DNA from: Flectobacillus sp.
GTDB lineage: Bacteria; Bacteroidota; Bacteroidia; Cytophagales; Spirosomataceae
Direction of reading: 5' to 3'
Length of the DNA stretch: 12,954 nucleotides
Assembly: GCA_029865665.1 (NCBI GenBank)
Contig: JARXAV010000072.1
Coordinates: forward strand, 1 to 12,954
Position 1 is the stretch's first letter. Every line of letters starts with the position of its first letter. Positions 1 to 6,381 of the stretch are shown here, piece after piece. The notes beneath the pieces were generated by a model. That model made no database searches, was not told the origin of the DNA, and worked only from the letters and a program-made list of their open reading frames with translations. Both the position numbers and the translations under genes were made by a program.

Positions 1-117
1 AGTGGACTAAAAGCCACAATGCTTCCGAATTATTCAGAAGCATTGCAGTCTTCGCTTTTCTTGCTTGAAAACAGTACGCAGTATTTTATGGGTGGACTGG
101 TGTTTTCTCAAAGTTGG
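1..117. repeat. 117-bp direct repeat, copy 1 (hairpin-bearing intergenic repeat)
   Basis: This block aligns without gaps to 3068-3184 (constant offset 3067), with seven mismatches in 117 positions; positions 14-96 are identical. Mismatches are at 4, 6, 7, 13, 97, 108 and 109, so both ends have drifted and the core has not. It contains a 9-bp inverted repeat, CAATGCTTC at 17-25 and GAAGCATTG at 37-45. Read on the minus strand the hairpin is followed by TGGCTTTTAG, which is weakly terminator-like. It lies 115 bp downstream of the stop of the minus-strand RCC1/BACON gene. Similarity reaches the first base of the window, so the repeat may extend further left. The family is not recognised. Confidence 0.9.
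17..45 (-). terminator. Possible intrinsic terminator within repeat copy 1
   Basis: A 9-bp perfect stem with an 11-nt loop (which can itself pair GAA with TTC) is followed on the minus strand by a short T run (CTTTT). It is downstream of the minus-strand RCC1/BACON gene and could end its transcript. The T run is short, so the call is tentative. Confidence 0.4.
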
Positions 118-232
118 ATTAAATCTCTCTAGTAATAGCTATTCATTCTGCTGAATGAGATTTTGTGACAACCTTCTCTCTTTCCCTTTTTTCTTAAAAT
201 ACTGTCGTCTTCCTTCGCTTGATTTCTATATG

Positions 233-2296
233 TTATCTTTCAATCAATAACTTCATCGCAATTTTTTGCCCATCTTCAAAGGCTGCCTTTACGATATAAG
301 TTCCAGATGGTAATTGTCCTACGTCAACTAATACTTTCTCCGTATCCTGTGTCATTTTGTAAGCCATTTCTTCTATTTTTTGCCCTTGTAGATTATGAAT
401 AGTAATAACCGCTTTTTGAAGTTTAGGACTTTTTAGCTCAACAGTTACGGTTTCTTTTGAGGGGTTGGGGTAGAGCTGTAATGTATATTGGCTTGGTTCA
501 TTTTCTTCAATGGCTGTAACTAGGGCTGCTTGTGTAACGGTAAAGGTTTGTGTAAGAGTCCCTGCCGAAAATGTAATTATACCTGAGCGAGTAGCGGTAG
601 TTGGGTTGATATCTACCGTAAAACCAATAGTTACGTTTGTACCTGCATTGCCGCTTGTTGGGCTAACCTTCAGCCATTTGACATTGCTACTTGCTGTCCA
701 AGTATTATTGGTGTTAATTGTTAAAGAGCCAGTGCCAGAAGTTGCCACAACATTTTGGGAAGTAGCCGAAAGCGTAAGTGTATTCACTACTGCTCCTGCT
801 TGCGTAATGGTAAAGGTTTGTGTAAGAGTCCCTGCCGAAAATGTAATGATACCTGAACGAGTGCTAGTCGTTGTGTTGGCATCTACCGTAAAACCGATAG
901 TTACGTTCGTGCCTGCATTACCACTTGTCGGGCTGACTTTCAGCCATGTGGCATTGCTACTTGCTGTCCAAGTATTGTTGGTATTAAGTGTTAAAGAGCC
1001 TGTACTAGCGGTTGCCACAACATTTTGAGAAGTAGCCGAAAGGGTAAGAGTATTCACTACAGCTCCTGCTTGCGTAATGGTAAAGGTTTGCGAAAGTCCA
1101 CCTGCCGAAAATGAAATGATACCTGAGCGAGTAGAGGTAGTTGTGTTGGCATCTATCGTAAAACTGATAGCTATGTTTGTACCTGAATTGCCGCTCGTCG
1201 GGCTTACTTTCAACCATGTGACATTACTACTTGCTGTCCATGTATTATTGGTGTTAAGTGTTAAAGAGCCTGTGCTGGCGGTTGCAAAAGCATTTTGAGC
1301 AGTAGCTGAAAGCGAAAGTATTGGAGCAACTATACTTATTGTTTTTGAGATAGATTGAGCTGTACTACCCGTTTTGGAAATAGTTAATTTTACTACATAA
1401 TCCCCTGCTTTTGTATAAGTTTTTGAAGGATTTTGTAAGGTAGATGTCGTACCATCGCCAAAATCCCAAGCCCAAGATGTAGGAGAACCTATGCTTTCGT
1501 CTTTAAAAGTTATGGATTGGTTTGCCTGTGGATTTGTTGGAGTGTAAGAAAAATTGGCATCAGAGCATGAAGTACAAGCAGCTTTTGTGTTAAACACTTG
1601 AATCCAAGTGTTTTTATTGGTGTCAGTTCCATTACCCAGTTGACCATAGACGTTGTAGCCAGTAGCCCATACAATACCATCAGTTTTTAGAAGTAAGGAA
1701 TGGCTATATCCTGTAGAAATGGCTTTTACTTCTGTGGCAACCTGTATAGGTGTACTTTTGCTAGTGTTAGTTCCATCACCTAGCTGACCACTAAAGTTAG
1801 ATCCAGTTGCCCATAGCGTGCCATCTGTTTTTAGGAACATGGAATGATAGTTTCTTGCTGCAATAGCTTTTATTCCTGTTGCAACTTGTACGGGGCTACT
1901 TCTGTCAGTTTTAGTTCCATCACCGAGTTGCCCATAAGTGTTATCTCCAGTTGCCCATAGGGTTCCATCTGTTTTAAGAAATAAGGAGTAAGTAGCCCCC
2001 GCTGCAATGGCATCTATGCCTGTGGCTACTTGTTCAGGACTTAGTTTTCTGCTATAGAATGTTCCATCGCCAAGTTGACCATTAATACTACTGCCAGCAA
2101 CCCACAGGCTACCATCTATTTTCAGAAATAAAGAATGTTTCTCTCCTGTTGCAATTGCTTTTACTCCAGTTACAACTTGTACAGGGGTATTTCTTTTAGT
2201 TGTAGTTCCATCGCCTAGTTGTCCATAGGAATTGGCGCCAGTTACCCATACAGTCCCATCAGTTTTTAGAAATAAGGAGTGAGTGTCTCCAGCCAC
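233..2296 (-). CDS. Secreted RCC1-repeat/PKD/triple-BACON protein with T9SS sorting domain, main (C-terminal) part of a frameshifted gene
   Basis: A 687-codon frame whose first possible start is an internal GTG inside a repeat, so it is not an independent gene start. Residues 1-236 hold five RCC1-like repeats (pattern HSLFLKTDGTxWxTGxNxxGQLGDGT). Residues about 245-323 are a PKD domain (WDFGDGTTS, then KTYTKAGDYVVKLTI). Residues about 325-596 are three near-identical BACON domains of 90 residues (WLKVSPTSG core). Residues about 603-687 are a T9SS type A sorting domain (LYPNPS, GTYIVK). BACON and PKD are known as extracellular, often carbohydrate-associated modules. The predicted product is exported and attached to or released from the surface through T9SS. 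The signal peptide and first two repeats lie in the other frame at 2305-2655. Restoring one base joins them into 807 residues. Binding target unknown. No enzymatic motif is seen. Confidence 0.85.
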   Translation of the reverse strand: MAGDTHSLFLKTDGTVWVTGANSYGQLGDGTTTKRNTPVQVVTGVKAIATGEKHSLFLKIDGSLWVAGSSINGQLGDGTFYSRKLSPEQVATGIDAIAAGATYSLFLKTDGTLWATGDNTYGQLGDGTKTDRSSPVQVATGIKAIAARNYHSMFLKTDGTLWATGSNFSGQLGDGTNTSKSTPIQVATEVKAISTGYSHSLLLKTDGIVWATGYNVYGQLGNGTDTNKNTWIQVFNTKAACTSCSDANFSYTPTNPQANQSITFKDESIGSPTSWAWDFGDGTTSTLQNPSKTYTKAGDYVVKLTISKTGSTAQSISKTISIVAPILSLSATAQNAFATASTGSLTLNTNNTWTASSNVTWLKVSPTSGNSGTNIAISFTIDANTTTSTRSGIISFSAGGLSQTFTITQAGAVVNTLTLSATSQNVVATASTGSLTLNTNNTWTASSNATWLKVSPTSGNAGTNVTIGFTVDANTTTSTRSGIITFSAGTLTQTFTITQAGAVVNTLTLSATSQNVVATSGTGSLTINTNNTWTASSNVKWLKVSPTSGNAGTNVTIGFTVDINPTTATRSGIITFSAGTLTQTFTVTQAALVTAIEENEPSQYTLQLYPNPSKETVTVELKSPKLQKAVITIHNLQGQKIEEMAYKMTQDTEKVLVDVGQLPSGTYIVKAAFEDGQKIAMKLLIER
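509..1318 (-). repeat. Three tandem 270-bp repeats encoding BACON domains
   Basis: The units are about 1049-1318, 779-1048 and 509-778. The shared string TAAAGGTTTG starts at 541, 811 and 1081, exactly 270 bp apart, with most flanking sequence conserved. At protein level the second and third units differ at nine of their first 84 residues. The high DNA identity points to recent tandem duplication or gene conversion and makes copy-number change by recombination possible. Confidence 0.9.
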
Positions 2297-2586
2297 AATT
2301 GCTTTTACTCCAGTAGCAACTTGTACAGGGTATTTCTGTCAGTTGTGGTTCCATCTCCTAGCTGCCCAAAAAGATTGTCTCCAGTTGCCCATACAGTTCC
2401 GTCTGTTCTTAGAAATAAAGAATGTGACCTCCCTGTGGCAATTGCTTTTATCCCAGATGCTACTTGTATAGGGCTGTATTCCGATGAGTTTGTTCCATTG
2501 CCTAGCTGACCACTAAAGTTAGATCCGGTTGCCCACACAGTTCCGTCTGTTTTTAGAAATAAGGAGTAACTTTCACCTGCTGAAAT
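1589..2586 (-). repeat. Seven tandem RCC1-like repeats of about 147 bp
   Basis: Seven units of about 49 codons each carry the pattern (S)LFLKTDG...WATG...GQLGxGT...P.QVA.G.KAI. Two precede and five follow the frameshift. RCC1 folds are usually seven-bladed propellers, so a repaired frame would supply a full set of blades. The last unit (1589-1730) is the most diverged at its end (WIQVFN). Confidence 0.88.
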
Positions 2587-2655
2587 GCCTGCTTCTACCT
2601 GTGTGTAGGCTAGGTATGTAGTGAGTAGTAAGAGTAATGAAAAGAGGTACTTCAT
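2305..2655 (-). CDS. N-terminal part of the RCC1/PKD/BACON protein (signal peptide and first two RCC1 repeats), truncated by frameshift
   Basis: 116 codons starting at ATG. Residues 1 to about 19 form a signal peptide (MKYLFSLLLLLTTYLAYTQ). Two RCC1-like repeats follow, then the frame runs into an unrelated tail (LYKLLLE) and stops. The sister repeats at this point read TPVQVATG. The DNA shows why: the matching site in the next repeat has CCCC and this one CCC (minus strand). As read, the product would be a short secreted fragment without PKD, BACON or sorting domain, probably non-functional. The start is preferred because it is the only one giving a signal peptide. No Shine-Dalgarno sequence is seen. 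Alternatives are a true pseudogene, an off-phase contingency allele or a sequencing error. Confidence 0.8.
   Translation of the reverse strand: MKYLFSLLLLLTTYLAYTQVEAGISAGESYSLFLKTDGTVWATGSNFSGQLGNGTNSSEYSPIQVASGIKAIATGRSHSLFLRTDGTVWATGDNLFGQLGDGTTTDRNTLYKLLLE
2328..2330 (-). other. Frameshift site: one base missing relative to sister repeats
   Basis: Here the plus strand reads ACAGGGTATTTC; the equivalent point in the next repeat (2181-2193) reads ACAGGGGTATTTC. Adding one G makes 233-2655 a single open frame of 808 codons including the stop, and makes the repeat read RNTPVQVATG like its sisters. No canonical -1 slippery heptamer is present, so programmed recoding is not supported. Confidence 0.85.
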
Positions 2656-2922
2656 GAAATTAGTGTTGTAAGAATAGATTAAATTTAATAAAATAAACTC
2701 CCAAGCTGCTTAGGAGTACTTTGTGCTTTCTTCGAGAAATCTGCTGATTGGTGGCTACCTTGAGTCGAGTAATAACTTTTGAAGATAATATCAGTACAGT
2801 TTTTACTGTTTAGTATTGTGATGTCTTTAGGTCTTTTTTAGCATTTATTAATAAGTTTGTTACAAAGTGAGGAGTTATCATGTTTTAGGTATCTAGAATA
2901 TGGTTGTTGCGTAATTGGAGAG
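2656..2922 (-). promoter_or_regulatory. Long 5' leader of the RCC1/BACON gene
   Basis: The 267 bp between the predicted promoter and the ATG hold no convincing gene. On the minus strand they contain an ACAGT/ACTGT hairpin (plus 2796-2809), a TTTCT/AGAAA hairpin (plus 2728-2740) and, 42 bases before the ATG, a stronger terminator-like hairpin (2697-2717). A 23-codon frame starting at ATG (2881 down to 2810) is present but unsupported. Long structured leaders can be regulatory; no known riboswitch motif is recognised. Confidence 0.4.
2697..2717 (-). terminator. Terminator-like hairpin just upstream of the RCC1/BACON start codon
   Basis: On the minus strand ACTCCTAAG CAG CTTGGGAGT forms a 9-bp stem (one T-G pair) with a three-base loop, followed at once by TTTATTTTATTAAATTT. 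It could end a short leader transcript or act as an attenuator, since the only good promoter seen lies upstream of it. Confidence 0.5.
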
Positions 2923-2956
2923 CAAATTTACGTTAAAAAATAAAAAATAGTCAAAA
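2923..2956 (-). promoter_or_regulatory. Bacteroidota-type promoter for the RCC1/BACON gene
   Basis: The minus strand carries TAAATTTG (plus 2923-2930), a perfect match to the TAnnTTTG -7 element, and TTTTG (plus 2952-2956) 21 bases upstream as the -33 element. The spacing fits the family consensus. It would give a leader of roughly 260 bases. Confidence 0.55.
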
Positions 2957-3067
2957 GCTATAAAAAATATTTTGCGATTTTATACACCTGTAATTAAAAC
3001 TAGTGCTGTGTTTAGTTGATTGTCTAGGTTCTTTCTAATCCTCATATCTGGGCTTTTCAAGTATATG

Positions 3068-3184
3068 AGTCGTATAAAAACCACAATGCTTCCGAATTAT
3101 TCAGAAGCATTGCAGTCTTCGCTTTTCTTGCTTGAAAACAGTACGCAGTATTTTATGGGTGGAATGGTGTTTTCGGAAAGTTGG
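3068..3184. repeat. 117-bp direct repeat, copy 2
   Basis: Partner of the block at 1-117, in the same orientation, identical over 3081-3163. The inverted repeat is at 3084-3112. This copy ends only 7 bp from the stop codon of the dehydrogenase gene on the minus strand. In both copies one plus-strand frame stays open across the whole repeat (MLPNYSEALQSS...), but five of the seven mismatches fall in first codon positions and only two in third, which is not a clear coding signature. Confidence 0.9.
3084..3112 (-). terminator. Possible intrinsic terminator of the dehydrogenase gene (in repeat copy 2)
   Basis: A 9-bp stem (CAATGCTTC with GAAGCATTG) is followed on the minus strand by TGGTTTTTAT. 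It sits about 80 bp past the dehydrogenase stop codon, a plausible position for transcript ending. Confidence 0.5.
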
Positions 3185-3191
3185 CAACAAC

Positions 3192-4127
3192 CTAATACCC
3201 CTTCTCCCAATCTACCACATTAATCAAGGGTTCTCCGTGTTCAAAGCGGGTTAAATTACGAAGGAAAAATAAGACTTTGTCACGGCTTTCTTCTGCCCAT
3301 CCACCTGACGTATGTTGGGTTAATAGCACATTGGGCATTTCCCAAAGAGGGCTTTCTTTAGGTAGCGGTTCTTCGAGGGTTACATCCAACACTGCTCCCG
3401 AAATCGTTTGTTTGTTCAGTAAAGCTATTAAGGCTAGTTCATCAACTGCCGAGCCTCTGCCTACGTTGACAAACAGGGCATGGCTAGGTAATTGACTTAG
3501 TAAAGCTTCGTTAATCAAGCCTAGTGTTTGTGGGGTTTCTGGCAGACAGGCAATGAGTATATCGGCTGTTGGAAGGTACTCATTTAGGTTGTCCATTGAT
3601 AGGTTATGCTCCCCTGTTTTTCTAGCAAAAACCTTGGTATCACAATCGAAACCAGTCAGTAATTTCTGAATACTCAGGCCAATCGCACCAGCTCCTAAAA
3701 TCAAGACTTTTGCATGTTGTAGGAGATGAAGACTTGAGCGTAATGGCGTGCCAATCCAGTGTTTTTCTTGTTGCCATACCGCTAGTTTATCAATTCCTCG
3801 ATACACGGCTAAGATACCTGCTAGGGTCGTTTCCGCTACAGATTGCCCAAAAAATCCTTTTAGGTTGGTAATCGGAAAACGATGATTTTCTATTTTGTTA
3901 TAGGGGTCAATTCCTGCTGAATGAAGTTGTAACCATTGTAGTAGGGTCGTTTCTGTTGCCCAGTCTAAAGGAACATTACCAAAACAGATATCGGCTTGAA
4001 GGAAGGTTTCTTTTCGTTGTTCTTCTGGCAATTCATTTCCAAAAGAAAGTTGATATTTTGTCGCTAAATGCGAACGAAGGAGATTTCTTTCGGTTTCTTG
4101 AAAAACGGAGTGAATATAGATGTGCAT
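3192..4127 (-). CDS. D-2-hydroxyacid dehydrogenase (NAD(P)-dependent, glyoxylate/hydroxypyruvate reductase-like)
   Basis: 311 codons, the usual length for the short GhrA-like members of the D-isomer-specific 2-hydroxyacid dehydrogenase family, which reduce 2-keto acids such as glyoxylate or hydroxypyruvate with NAD(P)H in the cytoplasm. Visible are the Rossmann motif GAGAIG (145-150), the substrate-side motif HSAGID (69-74), the catalytic Arg224 in NVGRGS, Glu253 in DVTLEEPLP and His272 in QHTSGG, so the Arg/Glu/His set is intact. There is no signal peptide. The exact substrate cannot be read from sequence. The gene is divergent from the esterase, with a 379-bp gap (from its ATG to the esterase ATG), and is followed by repeat copy 2. 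No clear promoter motif was found upstream. Confidence 0.9.
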   Translation of the reverse strand: MHIYIHSVFQETERNLLRSHLATKYQLSFGNELPEEQRKETFLQADICFGNVPLDWATETTLLQWLQLHSAGIDPYNKIENHRFPITNLKGFFGQSVAETTLAGILAVYRGIDKLAVWQQEKHWIGTPLRSSLHLLQHAKVLILGAGAIGLSIQKLLTGFDCDTKVFARKTGEHNLSMDNLNEYLPTADILIACLPETPQTLGLINEALLSQLPSHALFVNVGRGSAVDELALIALLNKQTISGAVLDVTLEEPLPKESPLWEMPNVLLTQHTSGGWAEESRDKVLFFLRNLTRFEHGEPLINVVDWEKGY

Positions 4128-4506
4128 GGGATGGTCTTGCTTAGTTTTAATTTGGGGGAGAAATTACGTCAAAATTGTGAAGAAACCATCATGTCTTGTT
4201 GGCGAGTCCTTTTGTAAACTTGTTATTGATTAAGTAATCGTCAGTTTAAAGTTTAATGTTCAAAGATTTTGATAAAGCACTGTTCTATTAATAGCTAATA
4301 CCATACTATTTATCAACGAATACTTTCGAGATTCTAACAAAACTATGTTTCCTGCTGTGTCTATGTGGTTAAATAGGTCAGGCAGGGTACTTATCGAATA
4401 AAAAAGAGCATTTGTCTTTTGAAATGTCTTAACCATATAAATAAAGATGCGATATTGTCTGAAAGCTATTAAATTAGACTTTTCAATTATTTATTATCCA
4501 AAAAAC
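4128..4506. other. Divergent intergenic region without a clear promoter motif
   Basis: This 379-bp AT-rich stretch separates the divergent dehydrogenase and esterase starts. It should hold both promoters, yet no exact TAnnTTTG element was found on either strand. A perfect 10-bp palindrome, CTATTAATAG, lies at 4285-4294 and could be a regulator site or chance. No small gene is evident. Confidence 0.4.
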
Positions 4507-6138
4507 ATGAAAAAGATATTCTTTTTAGCCTCTGCTCTGACTCTTTCAATGGTTGCGGGAACGTTGGCTCAACAAAAAAATACCGATCCTCTTCAGGCAG
4601 GGGAATCGATTGGCGTAGTCGAAACTCAAACGGGTAAAGTAAGAGGCTATGTCCACAAAAATACGTATGTGTATAAAGGAATCCCTTACGCTGAATCGGA
4701 GCGTTTTATGCCTCCTCAAAAGCCAAAATCGTGGACAGGCGTGCGTAGTTCGATGACTTACGGCCCAGTTTGCCCGATGGATGCTACTACTTCGACCAAC
4801 GATGTATTGGAGTTTGCATTTGACCATAACTGGGGCTATACCAATGAAAAATGTCAGGTATTGAACGTTTGGACACAGGGCATTAATGACAATAAAAAGC
4901 GTCCCGTAATGGTGTGGTTACATGGAGGTGGTTTTTCTGCGGGGTCTTCTATCGAATTGCCTTCGTATGATGGGGCGGCTTTGAGTAAAAAAGGCGATGT
5001 AGTCGTAGTGTCTGTAAATCACCGTTTGAATGTGTTGGGCTTCTGTGATTTGTCTGCTTTTGGCGAAAAATATAAGGCTTCTGCCAACGTGGGAGCAATG
5101 GATTTGTTAGCTGCTCTTCATTGGGTACGTGATAACATTGCGAATTTTGGCGGAGACCCGAATAATGTAACGATTTTCGGACAGTCGGGTGGAGGAGCGA
5201 AAGTAACAACGTTGATGTATGCTCCTGCCGCAAAAGGCTATTTTCATAAAGCCGTTGTTCAGAGTGGCAGTTACCGTACTAGTTTCTTAGAACCTGCGGA
5301 TTCTAAGCGAGTAGGAGTGGCTCTTTTGGAAGAATTGGGCTTGAAAGCAGAGCAAGTAGATTCGCTTCAAAAAATCTCGTACGATGTCTTAAATGCAGCG
5401 AGTAAAAAAGCGATTCAGAAAGTACAGGCAGCCATGAAAGCGGAGGGAAAAGCCTTTATTGGAGGCGGTCTTAACTGGGGACCTGTACATGACGGTACAT
5501 TTTTGCCGTATCAGCAAGAAGAGGCCGCAGGTTTGGACATTGCAAACGATGTGCCTTTGTTGATGGGTTCAACGAAGAATGAATTTATGCAATCATTGAT
5601 GAATCCTGCTATTGCTAAATTCTCGATGGACGAAGTGAAGGCTTTTTTACAGAAAAAATATGGCGATAAAACAGAAGCGTATTTAAGTGAAGTGAAAAAA
5701 GCGTATCCGAATACGACCAAACCTTCTGATTTTATTGATTTAGATTTAGCGGCTTTCAGACCTGGAGCAGTAGTACAAGCTAACTGGCGTTCGGCCATGA
5801 AAACCGCACCTGTGTATATGTATATGTTCACATGGCAGTCGCCCGTAATGGATGGAATGTACAAGGCAATTCACTGCATCGATTTACCTTTTGTCTTTAA
5901 TAACGTAGCTCGTTGCGAACAAATGACGGGTGGCGGTACGGAGGCCTTAGCTTTGGGCGATAAAATGAGTCAAGCATGGATTAATTTTGCTCGTACAGGC
6001 AATCCAAATCACAAAGGTTTACCTACTTGGCAGCCTTATACAGCAGAAAAAGGAGCAACGATGTTTTTTGATAATCAATGCCTTGAACGTTATCACCACG
6101 ACAAAGGTTTATTGGAAATTGCTGCTAGTGTGAAGTAG
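4507..6138 (+). CDS. Secreted type B carboxylesterase (para-nitrobenzyl esterase/cholinesterase-like family)
   Basis: 543 residues from ATG at 4507. An upstream in-frame ATG at 4447 adds 20 residues but would bury the signal peptide, so the later start is chosen. Residues 1 to about 21 are a signal peptide (MKKIFFLASALTLSMVAGTLA). The mature protein is a full-length alpha/beta hydrolase of the carboxylesterase family: oxyanion hole HGGGF (139-143), nucleophile Ser227 in FGQSGGG (the family often has GESAGG), acid Glu359 in STKNEF and His456 in AIHCIDLP. All three catalytic residues are present. It would hydrolyse carboxylic esters in the periplasm or outside the cell; the natural substrate is not known. 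No sorting domain is present. It converges on the GH5-like gene, so removal of ester groups from polysaccharide is possible but inferred. Confidence 0.92.
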   Translation: MKKIFFLASALTLSMVAGTLAQQKNTDPLQAGESIGVVETQTGKVRGYVHKNTYVYKGIPYAESERFMPPQKPKSWTGVRSSMTYGPVCPMDATTSTNDVLEFAFDHNWGYTNEKCQVLNVWTQGINDNKKRPVMVWLHGGGFSAGSSIELPSYDGAALSKKGDVVVVSVNHRLNVLGFCDLSAFGEKYKASANVGAMDLLAALHWVRDNIANFGGDPNNVTIFGQSGGGAKVTTLMYAPAAKGYFHKAVVQSGSYRTSFLEPADSKRVGVALLEELGLKAEQVDSLQKISYDVLNAASKKAIQKVQAAMKAEGKAFIGGGLNWGPVHDGTFLPYQQEEAAGLDIANDVPLLMGSTKNEFMQSLMNPAIAKFSMDEVKAFLQKKYGDKTEAYLSEVKKAYPNTTKPSDFIDLDLAAFRPGAVVQANWRSAMKTAPVYMYMFTWQSPVMDGMYKAIHCIDLPFVFNNVARCEQMTGGGTEALALGDKMSQAWINFARTGNPNHKGLPTWQPYTAEKGATMFFDNQCLERYHHDKGLLEIAASVK

Positions 6139-6156
6139 GTTCTGACGGAGAAATAT

Positions 6157-6196
6157 TATAGCCAAAAATAGCCTTGACTAGCTGTTTTTGGCTATA
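6157..6196. terminator. Strong bidirectional hairpin after the esterase gene
   Basis: TATAGCCAAAAATAGC pairs with GCTGTTTTTGGCTATA (16 positions, one T-G pair) around an 8-base loop. The A and T runs sit within the stem on both strands. It starts 18 bp past the esterase stop codon and fits a terminator shared by the convergent genes. Confidence 0.65.
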
Positions 6197-6263
6197 TTTA
6201 GTCGTTTGAACTTTCCACTTAGCGGGTGAATTTATTCATCCGTGTCGGAAATGTTTGAACAAC

Positions 6264-6288
6264 TTTTATTTATGTTTCATGAATAAAA
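6264..6288. terminator. Second AT-rich hairpin between convergent genes
   Basis: TTTTATTTATG pairs with CATGAATAAAA (11 positions, one T-G pair) around a three-base TTT loop. A and T tails on both sides allow action in either direction. A further small hairpin, CGGGTGAAT with ATTCATCCG, is at 6223-6242. The rest of 6139-6381 holds nothing recognisable. Confidence 0.4.
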
Positions 6289-6381
6289 CCAATTGATAGA
6301 AATTTTTACTGATTCCGCAAATGACTATTCCTAAACATAATAGGGCATGACTACTAGTATTTTTAACATCTAAAGCCCTTC

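Noticed and set aside
143..158. Hairpin TCATTC/GAATGA after the RCC1/BACON stop
   Set aside because: Only a 6-bp stem with no T run on the minus strand; not convincing as a terminator.
510..1298. Plus-strand open frames of 172 and 73 codons opposite the BACON repeats
   Set aside because: They are antisense shadows produced by the repeated Thr/Ser-rich coding sequence; the minus-strand frame has clear domains.
2321..2345. Programmed ribosomal frameshift in the RCC1 gene
   Set aside because: Joining the frames needs a -1 shift, but no X XXY YYZ slippery heptamer is found at the junction, and sister repeats simply have one more base.
2810..2881. 23-codon minus-strand frame in the leader (MITPHFVTNLLINAKKD...)
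   Set aside because: No ribosome binding site, ordinary composition, and too short to separate from chance without comparative data.
1..3184. Integron-like attC sites for the 117-bp repeats
   Set aside because: The expected RYYYAAC/GTTRRRY ends arranged as a full-length imperfect palindrome are not present, and no integrase is seen; only the central 29 bases are palindromic.
3020..3223. 67-codon plus-strand frame through repeat copy 2
   Set aside because: It has no signal of its own outside the repeat, no good start, overlaps the dehydrogenase 3' end, and the equivalent frame in copy 1 has a different end.
4447..4506. Upstream ATG extending the esterase by 20 residues
   Set aside because: The ATG at 4507 begins a typical signal peptide; the extension would place it internally.
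4949..5864. Minus-strand frames within the esterase gene
   Set aside because: Shadows of a gene with intact catalytic motifs on the plus strand.
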